Below are positions 1 to 5,948 of a stretch of DNA of 5,948 nt, piece after piece. A model generated the notes under the pieces. The model did no database searches and was not told the origin of the DNA. It saw only the letters and a list, made by a program, of their open reading frames with translations. Made by a program: the position numbers and the translations under genes. How positions within the stretch are numbered: the first letter of the stretch is position 1; every line of letters begins with the position of its first letter. Source of the DNA: an uncultured Clostridia bacterium (GTDB taxonomy: Bacteria; Bacillota; Clostridia; RUG12999); contig CALLNG010000111.1 of the NCBI GenBank assembly GCA_938005345.1, positions 1 to 5,948 of the forward strand. Direction: 5' to 3'.

Positions 1-278
1 ATCCCAAAAGAGAAATCCTCATAATTTCTAAACGTGGCGCTTCATAATATTTTTCTGTTTTTATGAAAAAAGCAAAGAAAAAAATAATATGGAACGATAT
101 GATTGTTATAATTAAACAAAAAAGAAAAAATTTTTTGTATGAAATTGGGATTGTCATAAAAATGAAAATATGGTAAGCTAATTATAACGAAAAGTAATAA
201 AAAGAATAAATTATGAGGCGATAATATGACAGCAAAGTGGCAACATATCGGCATCATTAAACGGGATAAAATTGTAAG
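1..278. other. AT-rich intergenic region without a convincing gene
   Basis: This stretch is extremely AT-rich: by hand count 61-120 has 11 G/C in 60 bases. It contains many A and T tracts, including a perfect A6T6 palindrome at 125-136, which may bend the DNA. All plus-strand frames are broken by stops within short distances. The one minus-strand reading frame (257-42) is a hydrophobic translation of T tracts with no Shine-Dalgarno site. A weak promoter-like pair, TTGTCA at 151-156 and TAAGCT at 174-179 preceded by an extended TGG, lies upstream of the terminator at 279-311. No RNA gene family was recognised. Confidence 0.6.
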
Positions 279-311
279 AAAAAGACCAAGGGAAACCTTT
301 GGTCTTTTTTC
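279..311 (+). terminator. Intrinsic (Rho-independent) terminator
   Basis: The arms AGACCAAGGG (283-292) and CCTTTGGTCT (296-305) form a 10-pair stem with one G-U wobble and an AAA loop. A run of T follows at 305-310, and more T at 312-316. The preceding A tract (279-282) extends the stem and could allow some termination on the minus strand. It ends transcription entering from the left and insulates the promoter at 374-401 from read-through. No clear gene is visible upstream within the window, so the transcript it ends is unknown. Confidence 0.85.
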
Positions 312-373
312 TTTTTATTATCTAGTGGACAACAAAGAGCGTTTCATCCTATTCAAAGGTGACTGAACACAAC

Positions 374-401
374 TTGACAAATATGAAACAGAACTTATGA
401 T
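374..401 (+). promoter_or_regulatory. Sigma-A type promoter of the three-gene operon
   Basis: A perfect -35 box TTGACA (374-379) is followed by 16 bases and then a near-consensus -10 box TATGAT (396-401). A second TATGAT overlaps at 401-406 but would need a 21-base spacer, so the first is preferred. Transcription would start at about 407-410, leaving a leader of roughly 190 bases before the ATG at 603. It is the only strong promoter-like sequence seen before the operon, and it lies just downstream of a terminator. No operator or other regulator site was recognised. Confidence 0.75.
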
Positions 402-438
402 ATGATGGGATATGGAATTTACTAGTGTAAATAAAAAA

Positions 439-596
439 GATTGGAGGGAGTATATTGAAACGCTTTACAGGAAAAATAAGTGACTATAAGGACTGTCGGG
501 CAAAACTGATAAATGCCTCCATTTTGAAAAATTGATGACTTAAGTGAGTAATTTTAAGCACCCAATCAAAGGATAACTTTATATTGGAGAAGGAGG
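439..596 (+). promoter_or_regulatory. Leader with alternative pairing around two ribosome binding sites
   Basis: CCTCC (516-520) is complementary to GGAGG in the upstream-ORF ribosome binding site (443-447, extendable to TGGAGG/CCTCCA) and also to GGAGG of gene 1 (592-596). GATTGG (439-444) can pair with CCAATC (562-567), while CCAAT (562-566) can instead pair with ATTGG (583-587) just before the gene 1 site. The second hairpin can add an inner AAAG/CTTT stem. A local GGCA/TGCC hairpin (499-517) is also possible. These helices are mutually exclusive, as in a translational attenuator, but each is only 5-6 pairs and was found by eye. No known riboswitch class was recognised. Confidence 0.25.
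455..535 (+). CDS. Possible leader peptide (upstream ORF), 26 residues
   Basis: A TTG start at 455 follows GGAGGGAG (443-450), with 7 bases between GGAGG and the start. It opens a 26-codon frame reading (M)KRFTGKISDYKDCRAKL and nine further residues, ending at TGA. It has no signal peptide or transmembrane segment and resembles no family I recognise. It lies wholly inside the presumed leader, 67 bases before the ATG of gene 1. Its last third contains the CCTCC that could pair with either ribosome binding site. A translating ribosome would therefore change which helices form, the classic arrangement of a regulatory leader peptide. The non-ATG start and short length mean it may be chance, or the remnant of a lost gene. 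Confidence 0.3.
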   Translation: MKRFTGKISDYKDCRAKLINASILKN

Positions 597-602
597 AACA
601 GT

Positions 603-2906
603 ATGAAACAAAAAATGATTACAATGACTCTTTTGATAGCTCTGCTTGTAACAAGTTCTTTTATTGGTTTTACAGCAGATGCAGAAATGATACAAGAGCT
701 AGACACTATATGGGAAGGGGCGGCACAAAAGACGGAGGAACCGCTGGACTTAAATAATCCTGACGAACGCTATGTTATTTCTCTTTCGCCGGAAGAACGT
801 GCAGAAAAGCGTGCAGAAATAACAGCAAATATAGAACAGGATTTGCCACAATTACAGGAAAAGTGGGCACAGATGGAAGCACAAGGTATTTCCAGTGTAC
901 CCCCGGTATCGCAGCTTCAATCTGCACAGTTAAATTCTGAAGATTATTGGGGTAACCCGCTAAGCGTAGCGGCTGGTTGTACTATGCTAGATAGTGATAC
1001 CCGTCTGATTTTAGACCTTCCCTATAGCTCTGACATCATATTAAGTGAAGACGATATCTTACAAAACATGCAGAGGAAAATAGATAGTACGCCATTTCCT
1101 ATAACTCGAATATACCATTTTATGGCTGGGATGTTGGGTATAGACCGTGTTCAAATGGGGGATAGCTGGACTTATGCTGCCTATGTGACCGCTTGCAATA
1201 TCCCCTTAGATTATTTCAATGTTTACAGTGATGGTACAATGTCTCCGTGTAAGGAAGGTATTGCTAAAATTGATTTTGAGATACAAGTAATGGAGGTATA
1301 TCCAGATCCGTACGGTGGTATTGTAGAAGTTCCGACTACCTATTACTTTATGGTGGATATGGTAATCAGCAGTCAAATTGGTATGAGGGCCGGATATTGC
1401 TTGCCGCTTGAATATCACATGGAAGTGGGCGATATGGTGACATGTGAATCTGTTCAGGCTTTTCTGACCACCAATTATGCAGACGGATATACCTATTATC
1501 AAGATGGCGGCTACTTTACTCATATTCCTGATACTTCTTGGGACATTGGAGTACAGGATGTATATGATGACGGAAGCTGTGTATCTGACGGTGTGGCGCA
1601 TCAGGAAGGAAATGGTTTTTTAATCGTAACATTCACAGCCGGCAGCACACAATGTACAGCTTTTTTGCATGTAACTGTTGGTGATGGACCAACGGCATTG
1701 GAAGAGCTGCTATATGCGGATTGGTACCGATATGGGCAACCGCAGGAATGGTTTTTTGATTGGCTGCAAGATGCCATAGGCGGCGTGTTTTTGGAACTCA
1801 ATAATTACCGGGAATGTGATCCGGTGGATTGTTACTATAATTTAACGTCTCAAGCGATGAGCAAACCCAATGGCTCTTACACGAATCCAAATGGCGCCCC
1901 CAAATATATTCCGGCTAGTGTCTATTGGTTCCAAAATTATTCTTGTGCTATTGACCTTTCCAATGAAAACCTACATGGTGAACTTCCGGCTAATGCGGGT
2001 GCTCTACACTCCGCGCACTACACCTTTGATTTTTCTGGGAATGCGCTGACGGGTGTTATCCCTGCTAGCCTATCAAATACAGATCAGGCGGTGCAATCGA
2101 TCGTTTTGGATGTCAGTGATAATCAGCTTTGGGGGTTTGATCCCGATTTTAATACTTCGTCCTGCATTGATTTTGCTGCCAGCGACTTTAGCAAAAATTT
2201 TATTTCCAGCGCTGATCTTTCCAGGTTTAACATTACCAATCCACAATACCAGGTAGAACTTGCAGCAAATGGATATGTGACGGTGGCCCAAACCGATATA
2301 ATTGATGCAGATTTTTTGGAACAGCAGATCCGCATCACCTATCAGGGGATAGAGCAAGATTTTGCTACCGTGGCCTCGGAACTGCATATTGGTCTCGTAC
2401 CTGGCAGCAATTTTACGCAAGTTTTTAGCAGCAACGGAGATGGTACATATTCGCCAATAGGGGAAGGCAGCGCCGCTGCCTGGATTGGATTTGTGCAGGA
2501 TATCATGGGGAATACCATTGCTCAGGGTGATGTGGTTGGCGTTTCCACCGTGTTTACCACCTTTTCTCAATCTCCAAATTTTGTTATCAAGGCTGTCACA
2601 GAAGGAGAGGTTGTAGAAATAGTGGTCTCTGGCAGCGACATAGAGGGTATTTTGAGCAAGACGTTTGCCCTATCATATCCTGCGGATGATCTGGAATTGC
2701 TGGACGCATACGCACCGACCGCGCTGGCGGATACAGGGATAGGGATGGTACCGGGAAGCAACATGACCATTACGGAAATAGTGCCAGGGTCGCTGAAATT
2801 TACGCTGTCGCCGGAGATGGGAACGTACACGTATTGGAGCGGTGTGGCAACGGTGGTCAAATTCCGTGCCAAACGCAGTATCACAACCACGATTACGTTG
2901 AGTTAA
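603..2906 (+). CDS. Exported leucine-rich-repeat protein with C-terminal cohesin-like domain
   Basis: This is a 767-residue exported protein of unknown function. The ATG is 6 bases after AAGGAGG (590-596). Residues 1-27 form a signal peptide: basic MKQK, a hydrophobic core at 5-23, and a likely cut after A-D-A at 25-27. Residues 29-95 are charged and probably helical. Residues 120-360 look beta-rich, with an Ig-like end (FLIVTFTAG and LHVTV around 339-359). Residues 449-542 hold about four degenerate leucine-rich repeats (for example LSNENLHGELP and FSGNALTGVIPASL). Residues 661-767 resemble the cohesin/carbohydrate-binding-like beta sandwich (VEIVVSGSDIEGI, FALSYPADDLELLD, VVKFRAK); this is recognition by eye. 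Eleven cysteines lie at 126-521 and none after. No LPXTG sorting signal, transmembrane anchor or catalytic motif is visible, so a binding or scaffolding role at the surface is inferred. It is the first gene of the operon, 19 bases before the next. Confidence 0.9.
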   Translation: MKQKMITMTLLIALLVTSSFIGFTADAEMIQELDTIWEGAAQKTEEPLDLNNPDERYVISLSPEERAEKRAEITANIEQDLPQLQEKWAQMEAQGISSVPPVSQLQSAQLNSEDYWGNPLSVAAGCTMLDSDTRLILDLPYSSDIILSEDDILQNMQRKIDSTPFPITRIYHFMAGMLGIDRVQMGDSWTYAAYVTACNIPLDYFNVYSDGTMSPCKEGIAKIDFEIQVMEVYPDPYGGIVEVPTTYYFMVDMVISSQIGMRAGYCLPLEYHMEVGDMVTCESVQAFLTTNYADGYTYYQDGGYFTHIPDTSWDIGVQDVYDDGSCVSDGVAHQEGNGFLIVTFTAGSTQCTAFLHVTVGDGPTALEELLYADWYRYGQPQEWFFDWLQDAIGGVFLELNNYRECDPVDCYYNLTSQAMSKPNGSYTNPNGAPKYIPASVYWFQNYSCAIDLSNENLHGELPANAGALHSAHYTFDFSGNALTGVIPASLSNTDQAVQSIVLDVSDNQLWGFDPDFNTSSCIDFAASDFSKNFISSADLSRFNITNPQYQVELAANGYVTVAQTDIIDADFLEQQIRITYQGIEQDFATVASELHIGLVPGSNFTQVFSSNGDGTYSPIGEGSAAAWIGFVQDIMGNTIAQGDVVGVSTVFTTFSQSPNFVIKAVTEGEVVEIVVSGSDIEGILSKTFALSYPADDLELLDAYAPTALADTGIGMVPGSNMTITEIVPGSLKFTLSPEMGTYTYWSGVATVVKFRAKRSITTTITLS
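1947..2228 (+). repeat. Leucine-rich repeat block in gene 1
   Basis: Codons 449-542 encode about four units: IDLSNENLHGELP (450-462), FDFSGNALTGVIPASL (475-490), LDVSDNQLWGFDPDF (502-516) and the poorer IDFAASDFSKNFIS (522-535). The first two fit the LxLSxNxLxGxIPxxL pattern best known from plant-type leucine-rich repeats, with aromatic substitutions. The units are conserved only at protein level, not as DNA repeats. With so few units, the block is more likely a small binding surface than a full solenoid. Confidence 0.65.
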
Positions 2907-2925
2907 GGAAAGGGGGAGACAAAAC

Positions 2926-3990
2926 ATGAAAAAACATAGAAAGAGCCTTATCATTACAGTGAGCCTATTAGCAGCGGCGGCGGTCACAGCGGCAGCAGCC
3001 GGGACGTACAGTGCCCTGACACAGCCAAAGGCGCAGCAGCCAGGGGTGCAAATCACGGCCCAGCGCAGCGCGGCAGTGGGAGAATATACCGACCCCATCT
3101 ATACCTATTTAGCGCAACATTATACGGGCGAAGAGCTATATACCAAAGTAGACGCTTACGCCTCGCTGAAAGTGTCGCAGCAGCCGACAGAACAGGAAAT
3201 TACATACATGGAGGGCCTATTGGAAAGCGGCAGCCCGCTGGAAGCAGTGCTGGATGCGTACCAGTTTTGGATGACCACCAATGCGGACTTGTCAATGGTG
3301 GGGCAAATTGCGGCTGCATACCAGCCGGAATTTGTGGAGGTATCTTATTGGGCGGAAGAGGTCTATGACAGTCTTACGAACAATCAAAACACCCTGTCTG
3401 TAGAAGAAGTAAAGGCATATATCCAGCAAGGCGTGAGCAGCGAGGAAATTTTACTGGCAAACGAATTATCCCGGAAAAATGTGTATACCATCCAACAGAT
3501 ATTGAGCGAACGCCAGCAAGAAAAGAGCTGGTTTGACATTGTTGCTACCATTTATGACAACCTACAGCACCCCTTGAGCGTAGCGGAAAATAAAAAGGAC
3601 TCTTACCGCGGCATAGAAGATGGAAATACCATCATACAATCGATCTTTTTATCGGAGCGCAGCGGGAAAAGTCTGGAAGAGTGGCTGGATATGGCGGCAG
3701 AGGGAGATGCGGTATTCCGGGATGCATCCAGTAGCTATTTGACGAAGCTATATGCGGAAGAACTGGACATGTTAAAGGAGCAGGGATTGTATGCCCTTCC
3801 GGCAGAAGAGGCCGCAGAACTGGCACAGCATGAAGCGTATCTAAACGCGCAGCTGCAAGCAGTGCAGGTAGACGCGCAGCAGGTGGAAGCGCTGGAAGCA
3901 GAAGGGTACGCAAAAGAAGAGATACTCAACGCAGCAGTGGAGGCGAAGGCGCAAGGACAAAGTGTGCGGCAGCAGCTGCAGGAACAATAG
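2926..3990 (+). CDS. Exported alanine/glutamine-rich helical repeat protein, unknown family
   Basis: I do not recognise a family for this 354-residue protein. The start follows AGGGGGAG (2911-2918) by 7 bases. Residues 1-6 are strongly basic (MKKHRK). Residues 8-25 form a hydrophobic, alanine-rich core, with possible signal peptidase cuts near A25 or A30; the segment could equally stay as an uncleaved N-terminal anchor. Residues 30-50 are a flexible Q/A-rich linker. The rest is acidic and predicted by eye to be helical, with degenerate repeats at about 88-132, 157-213, 229-269 and 313-354 sharing a G-x-x-x-E-[EA]-[IV]-L-x-A core. The last unit ends at the stop codon. There are no cysteines, catalytic motifs or sorting signal. 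It lies between two exported proteins in one operon, so a role as surface adaptor, spacer or export partner of the YD-repeat protein is inferred, not shown. Confidence 0.9.
   Translation: MKKHRKSLIITVSLLAAAAVTAAAAGTYSALTQPKAQQPGVQITAQRSAAVGEYTDPIYTYLAQHYTGEELYTKVDAYASLKVSQQPTEQEITYMEGLLESGSPLEAVLDAYQFWMTTNADLSMVGQIAAAYQPEFVEVSYWAEEVYDSLTNNQNTLSVEEVKAYIQQGVSSEEILLANELSRKNVYTIQQILSERQQEKSWFDIVATIYDNLQHPLSVAENKKDSYRGIEDGNTIIQSIFLSERSGKSLEEWLDMAAEGDAVFRDASSSYLTKLYAEELDMLKEQGLYALPAEEAAELAQHEAYLNAQLQAVQVDAQQVEALEAEGYAKEEILNAAVEAKAQGQSVRQQLQEQ
3187..3987 (+). repeat. Degenerate helical repeats in gene 2
   Basis: Units align by eye as YMEGLLESGSPLEAVLDAY (residues 94-112), VKAYIQQGVSSEEILLANE (162-180) and VEALEAEGYAKEEILNAAV (320-338). 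Each continues into a second segment with a conserved serine (LSMVGQI, TIQQILS, SVRQQLQ). A third, poorer unit at 229-269 keeps only the second part (SGKSLEEWLDMA). The shared core is a hydrophobic pair, glycine, any three residues, E, E or A, I or V, L, any residue, A. This suggests repeated helix-turn-helix units. Confidence 0.55.
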
Positions 3991-4005
3991 GGAGGGGGGA
4001 GACAA

Positions 4006-5948
4006 ATGAAAAAACTAAGTGTAATCGGAGTATTTGCAGGATTGCTATTGCTGGTATGCGGGATGAGCGTAAGCGCCAGCACAACGGCAAGCGTGTTGGA
4101 TACGGCAGAAACGGATGTACAGAGAGACGCATTTGGGACGCAGTATACAGCGCCCTACAGCAGTGAAGAACGCAGCAGCGAGAGCGTGAGCACTGCCAAT
4201 GGAAGCCTGACGATGAACCAAATAGACCTGACGTTGCCGGGCAAAAATGGATTAGACGTGGTGATCAGCCGGTCTTATGGGAACCAAAATACAAAGTATG
4301 TCCATACCAAAGTGGGGGGAGAAGGATATTTCAGTTCGGTGGCAGGCCCGAGCTATATGTACCAGGCGAATGGGAAATCGTACCGTATTTTGTTCAGTTC
4401 GGAAGAGGAAATGCTGCATTTTGCACCAGAAGAATTTTATTCAGAGGAAGATATTTCACGTTATGAAAGAACGGATAAAAACGGTGTACATTTCTACCCC
4501 TATTCATCTCTGCCAGAAAAGGATGCCAGTAGTGGAGTGAAATATACCCGGGTAAAAACAACGGAAAAAGTGACTATCCGATTAAAAACAGATACGTGGA
4601 TGGAAAACCGTTCTGGAAATATATTGGGATATGAAATCGGGCAGGGATGGCGGTTGAATCTGCCAGATATGCGATGCGACAACAACAAACTAATGCCGGT
4701 AGGCGGAAGCTATACAGATGGAAAGCAAAAATGGGGAACGATTCGGGATTACACAGGGAATGTGAATACGTATATTGCCTATCTCAGTTATAATGACCAG
4801 ACGCATGTATGGAGCGGCAGAAGCGAGGTTGAAGTAAAAAGCAGTTCCACGGATTCAGGAGCGCTTAAGGGATACTATGCGGACATCACGGCGGAAGGGA
4901 TCACAGAAAATGGGATTAATTATAGCTATGTTTTCACGGACAGCGAGGGAAGGAAGCTGTACTTTAAGGATGGCGGACACACAACAAACCATGCCCAAAT
5001 CCAGGCAATTGAAGACAAATATGGCAACAGGATCACGTATACCTACGGAACAGATGCAGACGGGGAAACGCTCATTACCATAACAGATACCTATGGCCGG
5101 GAAATCTACATCCGGTTTGAGGATGGGCTTGTGAACCGAATCGAATATCCAGACACAGAGACGGGGAAGTGCCGGACGGTTACCTATACGCAGACTAGTA
5201 TTAATAATACGCAGCTGGATCCAGCAGGACTGCTTAGTGTGGATAACGATTACACCTTGACGGTCACAGACGCGCAGGGCAACCAGACGGTGTATGAATC
5301 AAAGAAAACACAAAGTTCATACTATGAATATCAGGGAAACCGGGGAGCTGGGTTTTATAAAGGAGACACATCATCGCATTGTGAGGCGGAAGACGCGTAT
5401 AACTTGCAGGAAATCACATATCCAACCGGGTTAAAAAGCCAGTATAGCTATGAAAGATGGAACTATGTGCTATATTCGGCAAATGCCGGAACCCGCACGA
5501 GGTACAATGTGACGGAGCGTAAGGATATATCGGACGGCACAGACATCAACGTCTATACCTATGACTATTACAATACCAAAGACGGTGTTGGAGAATTGGA
5601 GATGGGAGAGAGCTATACGTTTACCGGCGTAACCACGCGGGAAGCAGACCAGTACCAGGTAGTGGATACGTATAACAATAATTATGACAAAATCAAGGTG
5701 GATACATATCTAAATGGAAGCTATGTCAATGGAAGGACGGGCAACCCGGAACAGACAACGGAACTGACGTATGACCGGTTCATGAAATCGGTGAAGAAAC
5801 AGGTGGTCAAACGGGGAGAGTATGAACAGACCAAAGAATATGAATACTATGCCACGGATAAACCGAGTAAAATAAAAGAGGGAGACTATGAGGCATACCT
5901 GACGTATGATGAAACCTACAACATGCCGCTGACCACGACATACCAGCA
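4006..5948 (+). CDS. Exported YD-repeat/Rhs-like wall-associated protein, 3' end outside window
   Basis: The frame stays open to the window edge, giving 647 complete residues. The ATG is 4 bases after a GGAGGGGGGAG tract (3991-4001). Residues 1-24 are a signal peptide (MKKL, hydrophobic core 6-20, likely cut after V-S-A); C18 does not sit in a lipobox. Residues 65-95 carry the entry motif typical of Gram-positive YD-repeat proteins: NGSLTMNQIDLTLPGKNGLD, then SRSYGNQN. Other hallmarks are GQGWRLNLPDM (212-222), FTDSEGRKLYFKDGG (310-324), DKYGNRITYTY (337-347), DTYGREIYIRF (361-371), and YD-like units such as ITYPTGLKSQYSYE (470-483) and LTYDETYN near the edge. Family knowledge: Rhs/YD proteins form a beta cocoon, often ending in a core domain and a variable toxin (WapA type). 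Those parts are not visible here. It is the third gene of the operon. Confidence 0.92.
   Translation, partial: MKKLSVIGVFAGLLLLVCGMSVSASTTASVLDTAETDVQRDAFGTQYTAPYSSEERSSESVSTANGSLTMNQIDLTLPGKNGLDVVISRSYGNQNTKYVHTKVGGEGYFSSVAGPSYMYQANGKSYRILFSSEEEMLHFAPEEFYSEEDISRYERTDKNGVHFYPYSSLPEKDASSGVKYTRVKTTEKVTIRLKTDTWMENRSGNILGYEIGQGWRLNLPDMRCDNNKLMPVGGSYTDGKQKWGTIRDYTGNVNTYIAYLSYNDQTHVWSGRSEVEVKSSSTDSGALKGYYADITAEGITENGINYSYVFTDSEGRKLYFKDGGHTTNHAQIQAIEDKYGNRITYTYGTDADGETLITITDTYGREIYIRFEDGLVNRIEYPDTETGKCRTVTYTQTSINNTQLDPAGLLSVDNDYTLTVTDAQGNQTVYESKKTQSSYYEYQGNRGAGFYKGDTSSHCEAEDAYNLQEITYPTGLKSQYSYERWNYVLYSANAGTRTRYNVTERKDISDGTDINVYTYDYYNTKDGVGELEMGESYTFTGVTTREADQYQVVDTYNNNYDKIKVDTYLNGSYVNGRTGNPEQTTELTYDRFMKSVKKQVVKRGEYEQTKEYEYYATDKPSKIKEGDYEAYLTYDETYNMPLTTTYQ

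Noticed and set aside
3..47. Short open frame at the left edge ending in TAA (PKREILIISKRGAS)
   Set aside because: It could be the last 14 codons of a gene entering from the left, but it is too short to separate from chance and no family is recognisable.
42..257. Minus-strand 71-codon frame with hydrophobic translation
   Set aside because: Its phenylalanine/leucine content comes from T tracts in very AT-rich DNA. There is no ribosome binding site before the ATG, and no family resemblance.
226..366. Plus-strand 46-codon frame starting at ATG 226 after GAGGCG
   Set aside because: The intrinsic terminator stem at 283-305 falls in the middle of it, so a full-length message is unlikely. The peptide resembles nothing recognised.
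408..602. Known riboswitch in the leader
   Set aside because: No recognisable conserved core of a c-di-GMP, T-box, SAM, TPP, cobalamin or purine riboswitch was seen, and there is no terminator hairpin in the leader.
1206..1801. Minus-strand frames of 131 and 66 codons inside gene 1
   Set aside because: They are shadows of the 767-residue gene, with low-complexity or cysteine/histidine-rich translations and no start signals. The same holds for the minus-strand frames at 2073-3098 and 3632-4132.
4051..4062. Lipoprotein signal in gene 3 (C18 in LLLVCG)
   Set aside because: The residue before the cysteine is valine rather than Gly, Ala or Ser, and a good signal peptidase I site (V-S-A) follows at 22-24.
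4277..5083. Plus-strand frames of 87 and 68 codons (4277-4540, 4877-5083)
   Set aside because: Both lie in another frame within the YD-repeat gene, which has clear family motifs throughout. They have no ribosome binding sites and atypical arginine/lysine-rich translations.

Overview
The window suggests a Bacillota chromosome, probably of the class Clostridia. The grounds are an AT-rich intergenic region with A/T tracts, strong AGGAGG-type ribosome binding sites, a canonical sigma-A promoter, a U-tailed intrinsic terminator, Gram-positive signal peptides, and a YD-repeat/Rhs protein of the type common in Clostridia. The genus cannot be told from the sequence alone.

Layout. Positions 1-602 hold no convincing large gene. 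There is a very AT-rich stretch, an intrinsic terminator at about 279-311, a strong promoter at 374-401 and a leader of roughly 190 bases. The leader carries a possible 26-codon upstream ORF (455-535) and sequences that could pair with two Shine-Dalgarno sites. Three plus-strand genes follow with gaps of only 19 and 15 bases, so they look like one operon: (1) 603-2906, a 767-residue exported protein with a short leucine-rich-repeat block and a C-terminal cohesin-like beta domain; (2) 2926-3990, a 354-residue exported or membrane-anchored helical protein made of degenerate repeats, with no family that I recognise; (3) 4006 to beyond the right edge, an exported YD-repeat/Rhs-like wall-associated protein of which 647 residues are visible.

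How they may work together. All three products carry N-terminal export signals, so the operon makes a set of cell-surface or secreted proteins. Gram-positive YD-repeat proteins such as WapA of Bacillus subtilis carry a variable toxic C-terminus and have an immunity gene next to them. Whether this one does cannot be seen, because its 3' part lies outside the window. A reasonable inference is that the first two proteins help display, anchor or fold the large YD-repeat protein, or form a surface complex with it. Base composition rises from very AT-rich upstream DNA, through a moderately AT-rich body of gene 1, to a GC-rich 3' end of gene 1 and gene 2. This hints that the cassette is a mosaic.
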